Assembly: GCA_025093985.1 (NCBI GenBank)
Contig: JACAAK010000010.1
Location: 1,761,501-1,825,500 of the forward strand
Source of the DNA: Calvatia gigantea
Taxonomy: Eukaryota > Basidiomycota > Agaricomycetes > Agaricales > Lycoperdaceae
Length of the DNA stretch: 64,000 nt
Reading direction: 5' to 3'
Below are positions 1 to 12,207 of the stretch, in pieces. The notes beneath the pieces are model-generated. The model had not been told where the DNA came from and made no database searches. It saw nothing but the letters and a program-made list of their open reading frames with translations. Numbering within the stretch: the first letter of the stretch is position 1; each line of letters begins with the position of its first letter. Both the position numbers and the translations under genes were made by a program.

Positions 1-3000
1 CGCGGAGCTGGGTGTTTTTACACTCATCCGACCGTACTTCAAGGCTATCTTTGAGCCTCGCACCTATGCCCCATCGCCTTCGTGAGTTTGTATCCCTTCC
101 CTAAGGTAATATCTTTTTTTGTTGACCTAGTGATAGGAAACGCGCGAAGCCGCTTTCGAAGAACCTTTTCTTATGGCCTCTGGCGGTCTGGCGCGCTGAT
201 TATCGTTCCATCAAACACACCAATGGAATGGATGCTTACTTTTTCGTCCGCTTCCTCCGTATGATGATCAAAGTATTTTTACCCATCTGGCTCCTCTCCT
301 GGGCAAGTCTTGATCCCAGTTACGACAGTCAACACATCTCGTCCTGACAAGGACAACCTCGATAAGCTTACCTTTGGAAACGTGGCAGAGGACAAGCAGA
401 CGCGGTACGCCGCACACTTAATCCTGGTTTGGTTCTTCACGTGTGAGTTTCCCCTTATTTTATTGGGAACAAATTGAATTGATGGTATTCGCTTGGAACA
501 GTTTGGATATTTTACAATATCAAGAATGAGATGCGCCACTTCATCATCACGCGCCAACAACATCTCATCGAGCCGAACCATGCCAAATCATTACAGGCCA
601 ATACCATCCTTATTACTGGCATTCCTGCCCGGTATCTCAACCAACGTTCGCTCCTCAAGCTCTTCGAGGAACTCCCTGGTGGTGTAAAGAAGATTTGGAT
701 TAACCGCAACCTCAAAGAGCTACCTGACATTTATGAACGTCGTCTTGACGCTTGCAAGAAACTCGAAGCCGCGGAAACCACGCTCCTACGTACCGCCGCA
801 AAATTACGTTTAAATGAAAATAAGAAGGGAGAAAAGCCGGCCCGAGCTGAAAGCGAGGAAACCAAGGCTAAGAAGGACATAGATCCAGAGAGTTCACCTA
901 TCGATATCGAGACTGCTAGTTCAATTATTCCGCGTGACCAGAGGCCTACACACCGGCTTGGTGCCTTACCTTTCATGGGGAAGAAAGTAGATACAATTGG
1001 ATGGGCCAGAGAGGAGATTAGAGTGTGCAACAAGCTATTAGAAGAGGGGCGGTCGGATATTCGGGAGGAAGATGCCGTCTCGGCTGCAGAAGAGGCTGAG
1101 GCTTCGAATAATGCTATCGGAAGTGAGCAGGGCCACGAAAAGCGTATGTTTCCTTCCACCCTAACTACTCCATGCTCATCTCCTTTGATGCGTAGGCTTC
1201 ATGCCCGTCGCTGTCATGAAAGAGACAACCGGTGCTCTGAAGGATACCACCACCGCAATCAAGGGCAAGGTTGCTGCTCGTATTTCGGGCTACGGCGATA
1301 TGAAATACCCTCCGTTGAATAGCGCCTTTGTCACGTTCAATAAGCAGATTGCCGCCCATCTCGCCGTCCAGGTTTTGGCACATCATGACCCTTACCGCAT
1401 GAGTATGCTAGTTTTTTTCACTTTCACCTGGAACACTACTGAAAGGCACTATAGCTAGCAAGTACAATGAAGTCAGCCCTCAAGATGTCATTTGGGCCAA
1501 CTTGAATATGAACCCGTACGAACAAAAGGTAAGCTGATAACTCTCGGCAATATACTGAGGGGGGTTCTCTGAGCGTACGTCACAGATTCGAACGGCTATT
1601 AGCTACGCGGCTACTGCAGGCCTCATCATTCTTTGGGCATTCCCTGGTTAGTTTCCTGGTCCCGAAAGACAAACCTCTAATACCCATGCATTTCTTTAGT
1701 TGCCTTTGTCGGTGCCATCTCCAACATTTCCAGTCTTTGCCAGAAGTTTTCATGGCTTGCTTGGATATGCACCTTACCACCTGTCGTGGTCGGTATTATT
1801 TCTGTACGTTTACCTGTCATTGATGTTCGAACAAACCTAATGGCTCGAATCAGGGTATCCTCCCGCCCGTCTTGCTTGCCATCTTAATGGCTCTTCTTCC
1901 CATCGTCTTGAGGCTCCTTGCGCGGTTTGAGGGTATCCCTAAGTACACGGGACTCGAGCTCTCCTTGATGACTCGATTTTTCCTGTTCCAAGTTGTGGTA
2001 AGTAACCCCTCCCACCCGAGAAAAGGCCAAACATAATATAGACGCATTCGCTTTCAGCACTCGTTCCTGATTGTCACTATCTCCTCTGGTATCATTGCTG
2101 CCCTTGAGGATCTCCTTGGAAATCCCACATCCGTGCCCAACTATTCTTGCTCAGCAGCTCCCCAAGGCGTCCACATTCTTCCTAACCTACATCATCCTAC
2201 AAGGTCTATCTGGCACTGCTGGTGGCTTTTTGCAGATTGTGCGGTTGATCATCTACTATGTCAAGTTGTTTATCCTCGGCAGCACCCCTCGGTCTGTATA
2301 CAACATCAAGTACGTCTTGGGGAAAGTCGCCTGGGGTACTTTATTCCCTAATATTACCCTATTGGCCGTTATCTGTATGTTCATCCTCCAATCTTGGAGA
2401 CGAAGATCCATATACTCACCACTTCCATCTCAGCGATCGCCTACTCGACTATATCCCCAGTTATCAATGGCTTAGCCTGCGTCACGTTCTTCCTTTTCTT
2501 CCAGCTCTACAAATACCTATTCCTGTGGGTGTACGAACAAAGCCCTTCTAGTGACACCGGAGGGCTATTCTTCCCCAAAGCTATCCAACACGTCTTCGTT
2601 GGTCTGTACATCGAACAGGTAGGACGGAGCCCCTTTCCTACGTCACATACTTACCATTGTGACGAATAGATTTGTTTGTGCGCCCTCTTCTTCCTTGCGC
2701 GTGACGAACAACAAAAAGCATCTGCCGTCCCAGAGGGCGCCTTGATGGTCGTCCTTATTGTTATTACGGCCGGCTTCCACATCATCATCAACAACTCGTA
2801 CGGTCCCCTGTTATACGCACTTCCCTTGAGCTTGAAGGATAAGACCTATACCCCTATCGATGGAGTTCCCACACACCAACATGAGGTCCATAATAGTGCC
2901 AAGTCCGCGGATGGTAGTTCTGCTGATATCATCAAGCAAGATCGTGACGCTGAGGCCGACGCCGACGTCGATTACAAAGACGCAGCGCACCCGTCCGCCC

Positions 3001-3284
3001 TCAAAGCCAAATCTGCGGAACCGGAGGAAGAGGGTTCACAGAATGCGGCCGCACGACAAAAGTTTGAAGAAGAGGAGTTTGGATTTGCACATCCTGCTAT
3101 TTCGAGACCGCAAAGGCCGGTGTGGATACCAAGAGATGCGTTGGGTTTGGCCGAAGGGGAGGTGACTGGATGTGAGAAACTTAACGTTAGTGCGACGACG
3201 CAAGGCGCGGTTATGAATGAGAAGGGTAAGGTGGATGTGCCCAACGCGGATGACGTACCCGAGGAAGTTACAGCGATCCAGTAA
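1..3284 (+). CDS. CSC1/OSCA-like osmosensitive channel, tandem copy 1 (5' partial, frame-disrupted)
   Basis: Homologous to fungal CSC1/RSN1 (DUF221, TMEM63/OSCA family), calcium-permeable osmosensitive cation channels of the plasma membrane. The window opens inside the first membrane segment. Then come the cytosolic loop (about 480-1160) and a multi-helix RSN1_7TM core (about 1590-2830) with recognisable motifs such as FEGIPKY, LTYIILQGL and FFPKAIQHVF. The acidic C-terminal tail ends at the TAA at 3282-3284. About ten short introns can be placed, for example 1143-1195, 1402-1454 and 2624-2670. Two single-base insertions break the frame: one near 305 (GGCAAGTC where copy 2 has GGCAGTC) and one near 2139 (CCCAACTA where CCCACTA would keep frame). 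Neither can be removed by an intron. The gene is either decaying or carries consensus errors. Family assignment is firm; integrity is not. Confidence 0.8.
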
Positions 3285-3590
3285 TCGTATGCTGGACGGA
3301 GGGACGACTGTTGGTGGGCGTATACCCCATGGTTATGCCGTGTCGTAGCCCACGCCCGCTTTACAAGAATGCCCCTTTGGATGCATCTTTTCCTTTGTAT
3401 CAACCGTCACATACCCTTTGTGTTACGACCCTTTCACGGACGTTCATGTTTTTCTGAAGTTCAAATGTTTAAGCATTCATCCTTGGATGTAATCAGCGCA
3501 TACAACCTGTATTCACTGCTACTACTGTTGACTTCAGTCTGTGATATCTTTACTACATAATGTTACTTGCTTGTTGTTGCGATACGGTAC
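1..3590. repeat. Tandem segmental duplication, left unit (partial)
   Basis: The left unit of a direct duplication whose right unit is about 4790-8390. Similarity covers exons, introns and the 3' flank, ending in matching tracts at 3480-3580 and 8275-8385 (both end in CTTGTTGTTGCGATA). The left boundary is outside the window. About 1.2 kb of unrelated sequence (3600-4780) separates the units, so the original unit was longer or the spacer was inserted later. Confidence 0.85.
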
Positions 3591-3602
3591 TTTAACGGAA
3601 GG

Positions 3603-3825
3603 TTACTCAAACGTCATACCAGTGCTGACTTGTTTATGTCACGGAGATGCCTCTGCAACGACTCACTTGAGCAACTAACCGTGTCAGGTTGGCTCCCGGA
3701 TCGTTTTTGGCGCCCAACACCTCCGATTGCTCAAGCGCTCATGAACTCCACCTTTAGCTGTCGTGATGAGATTATATTGGACAATTGCGAGTTGGTCTGG
3801 TCTCTATGTGCTGATACTTATCCTC
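3603..3825. repeat. Dispersed repeat, copy 1
   Basis: This about 220 bp block aligns in direct orientation with 10287-10512. Shared landmarks in order are CAGTGCTGACTT, GAGC-ACTAACC, TTTTTGGCGCCCAAC, TATTGGACAATTG and TGTGCTGATAC or its variant. I see no open frame, poly-A tail or obvious terminal inverted repeat. It may be a solo-LTR or MITE relic. It begins just where the CSC1 duplication unit ends. Confidence 0.6.
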
Positions 3826-4766
3826 AGCTCACGAAATTCGTAGGCTCCTCTCGGACCCCTCGGATCTCTAGCTTGCTATGTAACACACAGCTGGTTGGAC
3901 ACATCACCATTTGTCCGAGTTGGTTGGCCGCCCAAGTTGGCTGAGGTGTGAGGCCTGTGAGGTGCGTAGGTTGAGGGCAGCCGTTCCACTCAGTGGCCAC
4001 CCAAAGCCTCGTTGCACGCACATGCACACACCTGGTACGCACCCGGTGGCGGCTCGGCAAACGAAATGGAACGGGTGGCCTCGCCTCGCACTCATTGCCG
4101 CCACAGCCACCGAGCGAGCCGCTGCACAGCCGTCGGATCACGGGAATTCCCTTTCACCCTCCGCTAGATCCAACGAACGCTTATCAGTTTCCCTCGATTT
4201 TTATAGGTTCAAACATTGCAGGTAAATGCGCAACTCAACCTCGATCATCTTGGAGCGTAATCGGCAACCTTTGACTTCGTGCGATTGTGCTTTGACCCGG
4301 CTCAGTTCACTTTCTACCGGGGATCAGAATTGAAGGATTTCGGATTCGAGAACAGTGGGTTTTTGACTTAGGAGGGCAAAGGGCACAAGAGGGCTGGGAC
4401 TCTTGGTCAGACCGGTCATGAGCTATGCATGTGGCATGTTGCTCATCGATACTGAATTGGGGTTGGAATATTGAGCTGATAAGATCACGGAGATGAATTC
4501 AGCCGGGATGGAAGGAGGCATTAGGGTAGTGGTGTGTGAATGAAAGATTGGTCTGGCTGTGTCGAGCGTTAGTGGACCCAGCCTGACGCCAGGTTGGTCC
4601 ATCCATATGACTTTAAGAACTCGACAGGCCCGTCTGCATCTCGCCCCCCTCGACATCTTGTCCTTCCGCTATGTAAGTTCAACAACCATCGTGGATAATC
4701 TTTTCTAATCGCGTTCCTCAGTTCATCAGATGTCAAAGAAGTTAGATTAACCCCATAGGCAATCAT
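3826..4766. other. Intergenic spacer between the channel copies
   Basis: I see no supported gene here. Open frames in 3904-4274 and 4423-4766 are short and uncharacterised on both strands, and none resembles a known domain. Sequence upstream of 4767 should hold the first exon and promoter of channel copy 2, but no initiating exon is recognisable. Confidence 0.4.
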
Positions 4767-7700
4767 TTACGTCTGCCCTCGTATTTAACGCCATCCTCTT
4801 CGGCGCGAGGCTGGGGGTTTTTACTCTTATCCGACCGTACTTCAAGGCTATCTTTGAGCCCCGCACCTATGCCCCACCGCCTTCGTGCGTTTGCCTTCCC
4901 TCCCGTAATGTGGTATCGTTTTTTTGTTGACCTAGCGGTAGGAAACGCGCAAAGCCGCTTTCGAAGAACCGTTTCCTGTGGCCTCTGGCGGTCTGGCGCG
5001 CTGATTATCGTTCCATCAAACACACCAATGGAATGGATGCTTACTTTTTCGTCCGCTTCCTCCGTATGATGATCAAAGTAGTTTTTACCCATCTGGTTCC
5101 TCTCTTGGGCAGTCTTGATCCCAGTTACAACAGTCAACATATCTCATGCTGGCACGGACAACCTCGACAAACTCACATTTGGAAACGTGGCAGAGGACAG
5201 GCAGACGCGGTACGCCGCACACTTGATCCTGGTCTGGTTCTTTACATGTGAGATTGCCCTCGTTTTGTTGAGAACAATTTAAACTGATGGTATTCGCTTG
5301 GAACAGTTTGGATATTTTACAATATCAAGAATGAGATGCGCCACTTCATCATCACGCGCCAACAACATCTCATTGAACCGAACCATGCCAAATCATTACA
5401 GGCTAATACCATCCTTGTCACTGACATTCCTGTCCGGTACCTTAACCATCGTTCGCTCCGCGAGCTCTTCGAGGAACTCCCCGGCGGTGTAAGGAAGATT
5501 TGGATCAATCGGAACCTCAAAGAACTGCCGGACATCTATAAACGCCGTCTTGACGCTTGTAGGAAACTCGAAGCCGCGGAAACCACGCTCCTACGTACCG
5601 CCGCAAAATTACGCTTTAATGAAAAGAAAAAGGGAGAAAAACCGGCCCGAGTTGACGCCGAAAACGGGGACGCTAAGGTCGGGGAGGACGCAGGATTTAG
5701 AAGGTTCAGCCTATCAATCTCAAGATTACTTGTTCAATTGTTCCGCGTGATCAGAGGCCTACACACCGGCTTGGTGTTTTGCCTTTCGTGGAGGAAGAAA
5801 GTAGATACAATCGAGTGGGCTAGAGAGGAGATTAGAGTGTGCAACGAGCTACTGGAGGAAGGGCGATCAGATATTCGGGAGGAGGATGCGGCTTCGGCTG
5901 CAGAAGAGGTTGAGACTTCGAATATTGCCACTGGAGGTGAAGGAGGTCCATGGAAGCGTACGTTCCCCCCAACCCCAACTACTCCGTACCCATCTTCCTT
6001 GGTGCATAGGTTTCACGCCTGCCGCTGCCGTGACGGGGATACCTGGTGCTGTGAAGGATGCCACCACCGCAATCAAGGGCAAGATCGCCGCTCGCATTTC
6101 AGGCTCACGGCGATATGAAATACCCTTCGTTGAATAGTGCTTTTATCACGTTCAATGAGCAGATTGCCGCACATCTCGCCGTCCAGGTTTTGGCACATCA
6201 TGACCCTTACCGCATGAGTATGCTAGTTTTTTTCACTTTCACCTGGAACACTACTGAAGGGCATGATAGCTGGCAAGTACAATGAAGTCAGCCCCCAAGA
6301 TGTCATTTGGACCAACCTGAATATGAACGCGTACGAACGGAAGGTAAGCCAGTAACCCTCGGCAGTGTACTGGGAGATTTGCTGAGTGGACTTCGCAGAT
6401 TCGAACGGCTATTAGTTATGCGGCTACTGCAGGCCTCGCTGTTCTTTAGGACATTCCCTGGTCACTTTCTTCGTCCCGAAAGCCAACCTGTAATACTCAT
6501 GCGTTTCTTTAGTTACCTTCTTCAGTGCTATTGTCAACATTGCCAATGTTTGCCAGAGGGTTTCGTGGCTTGCTTGGGTATGCACCTTGCCGCCTATGGT
6601 AGTCGGCATTATTTCTGTACGTTTACCCGCCATTTTCGCGTTTGAACAAATCTAATGGCTCGATCCAGGGTGTCCTCCCACACGTCTTGCTTGCTATCCA
6701 TCATGATTCCCCTTTTTATCGCCATAACACTTCTTGCGCGGTTTGAGGGTATCCCTAAGTATACCAGGCTCGAGCTTTCCTTGATGACTCGATTTTTCCT
6801 GCTCAATGTTGTGGTAAGTAGCTACTCTCATTTGAGAAAAGGCCAAATTTAATATAGGCACATTTGCTTTTAGTCCATTTTCCTGATTATTTTCAGTCAC
6901 GGCAATATTGTTGCCTTTGAGGGTCTCCTCGAAAATCCCTCATCTATGCCCAGTGTCCTTGCTTCTCAGCTCTCCTAGGCGTCCACATTCTGGCTAACCG
7001 ACATCATCCGACAAGGTCTATCCGACACGGCTGGCGGCTTTTTGCAGATTGTGCGATTGATCACCTACTATGTACGGTTATATATCCTAGGAAGCACCCC
7101 TCGCTCTGTGTATGAGATCAAGTATGTCTTGGAGCAGGCCCCCTGGGGTTCATTATGGTCTAATATTACCGTACTGGCCGTTATCTGTACGCTTACCCTT
7201 CAGAGACGAAGATTCATATACTCACCACTTCTACTTTAGCGATCACCTACTCAACCATATCGCCAGTCATCAATGGCCTAGCCTGCGTCACGTTCTTCCT
7301 TTTCTACCAACTCTACAAATACCTGTTTCTGTGGGTGTATGAACAAAGTCCCACCAGCGACACCGGAGGGCTATTCTTCCCAAAAGCTATCCAACATGTC
7401 TTCGTTGGTCTGTACATCGAACAGGTAAGTTGGAACCACCTGTTTCTACGTCACATGCTTACCGGTGTGATGAGTAGATTTGCTTGTGTACCCTCTTCTT
7501 ACCTTGCTGCGTGAACGAACAAGATAGAGCATCCGCTAGTTCCAGAGGGCGCCTTGATGGTCGGTCCTCATTTTTATCACGGCTGGCTTCCACATCATTA
7601 TCAACAACTCGTACGGTCCCCTGTTATATGCACTTCCCTTGAGCTTGAAGAATAAGACCTACGCCCCTATTGATGGCAGTCTCCACGCACCAACAGCGAG

Positions 7701-8093
7701 GTCCATAATGGTGCCAAGTCCGTCGATGGTAGTTCTGCTGATATCATCAAGCAAGACCGCGATGCTGAAGCCGACGCAGACGTCGATTACGAGGATACGC
7801 AGACGCTCGTCCCCAAAGCTGAATCCACAGAAGCAGAGGAGGATGCACAGAATGCGGCCGCAGGAGAAAAGTCTGAAGAAGAGGAATTTGGGTTTGCGCA
7901 TCCTATTATTTCGAGACCGCAAAGGCCGGTGTGGATACCAAGGGACGCGCTGGGTTTGTTTGAAGCGGAGGTGAAAGGGTGCGAGGTGCTTAATGTTAGT
8001 GCGACGGCGGAAGGCGCGATTATGAATGAGAAGGGTAAGGTGGATGTGCCCAGTGCGGATGATATACCCGAGGAAGTTGTGGCAATCCAGTAA
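4767..8093 (+). pseudogene. CSC1/OSCA-like channel, tandem copy 2, degraded
   Basis: A second copy of the upstream channel gene, offset by about 4.8 kb and colinear exon for exon. It is more damaged than copy 1. There is an extra G near 5080 (GTAGTTTTTACC against GTATTTTTACC) and an insertion near 6107 in the exon matching 1290. A TAG lies in frame near 6976, where copy 1 has a Lys codon, and a cluster of indels occupies 7500-7580. No clean start codon precedes the first conserved exon: a TAA lies shortly upstream, so the first exon is lost or sits behind an unseen intron. The original TAA is at 8091-8093. In the cytosolic loop the sequence from 5690 to 5760 has drifted strongly. The lesions differ from those in copy 1, so they arose after the duplication. 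I call this a pseudogene with good confidence. Confidence 0.8.
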
Positions 8094-8390
8094 TTGTGTG
8101 CTGGACGGACAACTGCTGCCGGGTGGTTATGCCGTGTCGTAGCCCACGTCCACTTTACAGCAATGCCCCTTTGGACGTATCTTGTCATTCGGATCAAGCG
8201 CCGCATATCCTTTCGTGTTACGACCATCTCATGGATGCTCATGTTTTTCTGATGTTCAAACGTAAACGTTCATTCTTGGATGTAATCAGCGCAGTACAAT
8301 CTGTATTCACTGCTAACTACTCTTGTCTCCAATCTGTGATATCTGTACTACATAATTGTTACTTGCTTGTTGTTGCGATACATTGCTTGA
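4790..8390. repeat. Tandem segmental duplication, right unit
   Basis: The right unit of the CSC1-like gene duplication. It starts at or before the first conserved exon and ends about 300 bp after the stop codon, at the same 3' flank tract as the left unit. Exons are more similar than introns between the units, which is expected if one copy was under selection for some time after duplication. Confidence 0.85.
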
Positions 8391-8686
8391 AAGAATCTTT
8401 GCGAGCTATGGAAATATCTGGATCTGACGCGGGTTTGCAAACTTGTTACTGAGTCACGATTAAACGGCTATAGGTTTCTGGACGATGTCTTCGTGGTATT
8501 GAGAACGGACTGCAAATTGTGAATGGCTAGTGCAAATAGTGAAAAGAGCAGTTGAGGCGATAGCGTTCCCAGAACCGTGTCTATCAGCCAAAGTGAAAGA
8601 CCTTATAAGATGTTGTATAGTAATGGTGTTCTTCGTGTACCCACTAGAGAAGACGTGAATTCACTTAAGTATCAGTGAACGGTCAA
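8094..8686. other. Convergent 3' spacer
   Basis: This stretch lies between the 3' ends of channel copy 2 (+) and the F-box gene (-). The first 300 bp repeat the 3' flank of channel copy 1. The remainder, 8400-8686, shows nothing I can name. Confidence 0.4.
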
Positions 8687-10247
8687 TTAACTCACACGAA
8701 AGCTCGCCATGCCGGTTTCAGAAAGGAACAACCCGGAGTTAAGCTGATCGTAGGGAGGCGAGGTTGAGGAACGGAACGTGTATGGCAAATGGCACTTCAT
8801 AGCATCTTTGGGGCGTTTCGGGTCCTGGGCGTCACTCTCGCGGTTTACATTCGAGAGATGATGAGGATTGAAATCGAGGACGGTGAAAGTTGGTCCAATA
8901 AGAATATAGCGTTGACCGAAGGGCAGGGTAGTGAAGAAATCCGCGGGCGAGTCGTTATCGATCCAACGCGCGATATCAGGGCCCCACATTTTCCATCCCA
9001 AGAGGACAGGGCGGTTCATTCGTGACCATTCAGACTGAGGGGGCAGTAATTTGATAAAAGATTTTCGGTGAACGACCATAGATAACGCCGGCTCTCGATT
9101 AACCCGGTGGAAGGTAAAGAGGATGATAGCGTCCTGGGGCCTGTCCAAGAATGGCCGCTCGGAAGAAGCGTATTTGGGGAAGGAGTCGTTCCCAGTGACA
9201 TTCGGGGATCCTCGGGCATCGATGGTGGAGCAGTTGAAAGGAAACGGGTTAGGGAAAAGGAAACGCTGAATCAATTTAACGACACCGCCCTCGGTCGAGG
9301 GCGGGACATAATATACGTGGAAACTATAGGTCCGGAAATTGGGGTGTAAAACGAGGTCATGGCGCAGAAAGACCACATCCGCGTAATCAACATCCGGGAA
9401 TGGTGGCTGAACAGCATAAGATGTCAGCCGCGGGTGTTGTGGTTTGAGGAACCAAGAGAGGAAAAATGACCAACCGCTTTCAATTTCCCTGTCTGCCAAT
9501 TGAAGAAGTACAGCTCGCTACTGTCCTCGTGTTCGAGGGACAACACGATGTTTTCCCCCGCGACATTCATGCTGGTGTACACAGTATCCGGTGACTGTGT
9601 TCGGCATACAGGGAACACACTTTGTTGCGCGAGCGGGTGTGGCGAATTCAAGGAATGGCTGATGAGGGAGATACGTAATTCATATAGCTCTGGAGATAAC
9701 TTCTCCCTATGACGAACGTTAGCAAAAACGTGGACGGCGACGCAGAAGCTCCTCACATTACGAGAAAAGCCAGGAGATCATGCTCGGCGAGGGACGTAGC
9801 AAAATCTATCATTCCATTCACTTTAAAGATCGACCAAGAAGGCTCATCCGATGCGGTTGGAATAGGACAGGTTTGTACGCCACCCCCTACTCCGTGAAGG
9901 CCACCTTCTTGTCCGGCGAGGCCTATGACGAACAGACCACATGTCATGTCGAACATCGGGAAAGCCGGGTGTGGGACGGATCCCGAGGTCATAAACTGAG
10001 AAGTAAGCGAAGACCAGGCAGATTCTCGGTCCCTGAGCATCTGAAGGCGCGTGGCAATGGGGAGAGTGCAATAAGGGTTGTCGTCGACGCCTGCAATTTG
10101 GCATTCCAAAGCATACGCCAGTTCCACCGATTCCTGGAATACGTTACGGAAGAGCCGGTTGACGCGTTGGCAAGCATACGCGGTCTGAACATCGAGTTGC
10201 CCGAAAATCTGGACAAGGAGTTCACGGGGAAACGAAAGCAAGGACAT
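8687..10247 (-). CDS. F-box protein
   Basis: The N terminus carries an F-box (LSFPRELLVQIFGQL, about residues 4-18, then a CQRVNRLFR segment), the module that binds Skp1 in SCF ubiquitin ligases. The remaining about 430 residues resemble the beta-rich C-terminal part of basidiomycete F-box proteins (motif FNWQTGKLK) and would choose a substrate that I cannot name. Three exons restore one frame: 9757-10247, 9475-9706 and 8687-9406. Both introns (50 and 68 bp) have good branch points (GCTAAC, CTGAC). The total is 481 codons including stop. The start at 10247 is chosen because the F-box begins three residues later; an in-frame ATG at 10304 would reach into the dispersed repeat. It is divergent from the small membrane protein gene at 10693. 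Confidence 0.85.
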
Positions 10248-10286
10248 TCTGTTACTTGTTACCGAGGTTGTGTGACGCCCCGTCTT

Positions 10287-10512
10287 CAAATACTCAAATA
10301 TCATATCAGTGCTGACTTCTTTGCGTCATCCAGATGGTTTTGCGACGATCATTGGCTTGAGCGACTAACCCTGTTGGGACTGGCTTCCGAGTCATTTTTG
10401 GCGCCCAACGCCTTCGGTGGCTCACGGGACGCTATCTTTCGCCGTCGTAATAAGGGACCATGATATTGGACAATTGTAAGCTGTCCGGTCCCGACGTGTT
10501 GATACTAGAGTT
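10287..10512. repeat. Dispersed repeat, copy 2
   Basis: Direct-orientation partner of 3603-3825, at roughly 70 percent similarity by eye. It lies immediately upstream of the F-box start codon and so occupies that gene's promoter and 5' leader. The longest shared exact tract is TTTTTGGCGCCCAAC. Confidence 0.6.
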
Positions 10513-10692
10513 GGATACTGGGCCGTGCATTCCGGAGCGCTGTGGAGCCTAACCGCAGGGCCCAATAAAGGAACACTGACGGAGTGTCTCACTGTGTATC
10601 CAGCGTCGACCACCAGCACAAGTCCGACTTGAATTGAATTTCCTCCAACCCAACCCTCTTAGATATTACTGAGTACTCAATTCTGTCCCATA

Positions 10693-11083
10693 ATGCTGTA
10701 CTCATTCAAGAGTCCCCAAGCGAAAGCGCTGGTAAATTCAGATGGTTATCCATTTCTTCGCATCTGGGACTGACGTCATCGCTAAAGGTGGGTATTATTG
10801 GAGGAACGGTGGCCCTGATGTGGGCGGCGACATATGTGGAGGCAAGGACCGTCAAAAAGACTGAGGGAAATGTTCGAGTACATCGTAAGTACATCATCCT
10901 TCCCTTCTTTGCCCGTCATATAGTAGGTCTTCTGATGCATTTATTTCTGTGATTAACTTAGAAGGAGAAAACCCGCCCAACCACAGACCCACAACTGAGG
11001 CCGATGCCGTAACCACCCACCCCCGTCCTGCTGCCGATTCAAAGACAAACAAGTCTCGGCCTAGCGTTGCAGAGTACAGATAA
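10693..11083 (+). CDS. Small single-helix membrane protein, tandem copy 1 (85 aa)
   Basis: Not recognised. Three exons (10693-10731, 10788-10884, 10962-11083) give an 85-residue protein. A short N terminus is followed by one hydrophobic helix (VGIIGGTVALMWAATYVEA, about residues 14-32), then a charged, Pro/Thr-rich tail ending SVAEYR. The intron positions and phases match those of copy 3, and the total length is identical, so the three neighbours are one family. The lack of a signal peptide and the short N terminus before a Gly-rich helix would fit a small organelle or ER membrane protein, but this is inference only. The coding call rests on conserved exon structure and conserved residues across the paralogs. 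Confidence 0.75.
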
Positions 11084-11590
11084 ATCCCGCTTTACCATGC
11101 CTTCTTTCTTCCTCCGAAGCGCTTATCTTCTAACTTTTGTCAATATTGATCATGTTGTACTTTCATGAGGCTACTTTTGAGTTCCAACATTCTCATAACA
11201 AAAACGATAGCGTGAGTGGTGGTTCTGCCCGCCCGATCTCCGAGTGCCTCTCTCGAATGTATATATCCATTAAGTAGGTTGCCTTCCAAAAACCTTTGGT
11301 TCCTGATGGATATTTTTACCTGTTGCAGTGGCAGTGAGAGCTATGACATTGAAGTACGACGCTTCGGCGCCACACAAAAACATATTCTCTGAAATAGGGT
11401 AAAATCATAGGCAACGTATTCGGACCCCCTTCCTTGGAGAGGGCGTTGTGGGGCCATGACAGCCAGTGAAAGCGTGGGGTCACTCCTAGGCTCCCGGGCA
11501 AACATCCTGAACTTGACTCTAAACCTCGGTCTTAACCCATTTCTGCAACACAACTCCCAGAAACTCGTCGGTAATTTTCACCCAGCTTGT
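11084..11590. other. Spacer between small membrane protein copies 1 and 2
   Basis: No supported gene. The stretch contains the 3' flank of copy 1 and the promoter of copy 2. A short open frame at 11316-11553 on the minus strand has no recognisable feature. Confidence 0.3.
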
Positions 11591-11992
11591 ATGATGTCAT
11601 CCAGAGGTTTATTCGGCGGCTCTCAAGGCAAAGTGGCTGTAATTCGATTAGCTATTCGTTTACTTGAAAATTTGAACTGACATCGTTGTTGCGTACAAAG
11701 GTTGGTATCCTCGGGGGAGCGGTGGCCCTGCTCTGGGCGTCTACGTATATGGAAGCCAGAGATATTAAGAAGACGGAGGGCAACGTAAAAGTACACAATG
11801 TGTCTACTCTCTGTCAGAAGTGGAATTGGCTCGCTAACGTATGGACGCATTCTGCGGCTCGTCATACTACCAGAAGGGCAAAAGAGACCTGAACACATTT
11901 CCCCCGAGGCTGAGGCTGTAGTTGCTCAACCTCATCCAGCTGCTGACTCAAAGTCGAATAAATCCCAGCCTTACGTTGCGGAATACAAATAG
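11591..11992 (+). CDS. Small single-helix membrane protein, tandem copy 2 (about 82 aa)
   Basis: Paralog of the gene at 10693. The helix exon 11701-11799 encodes VGILGGAVALLWASTYMEA followed by the shared KKTEGNV motif. The tail exon 11885-11992 ends YVAEYK, close to the VAEYR end of copy 1. Exon 1 is 11591-11632 (or starts at the second ATG, 11594). The second intron is atypical: the site that aligns with the copy 1 donor is ATGTGT instead of GTAAGT. Using GTGTCT at 11800 with the acceptor after 11884 restores frame and gives 82 residues. Function unknown. The gene is probably active if this alternative splice is used, otherwise impaired. Confidence 0.55.
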
Positions 11993-12207
11993 ATCTAACT
12001 CTCCAGTTGTTCTTCCTGCCAGCTATCTACGTAGTTCGCCCGAATCAATAGTCGTTGAGATGTTGACAGGTTACTTGCACTTCAACTGGAAATGACAGCT
12101 GTATGACGTCATGCACCAACCATGCTCAATTTATAATCTCATCAATAATTGACCTCTACTCACACTCAACGTCAGCGAATTACAACTCGAATACACTCGC
12201 TCGTAAA

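Noticed and set aside
731..1159. 142 aa minus-strand frame
   Set aside because: Antisense shadow of the conserved channel cytosolic-loop exon.
9780..10463. 227 aa plus-strand frame
   Set aside because: Antisense to the F-box exon and running into the dispersed repeat; composition is not protein-like.
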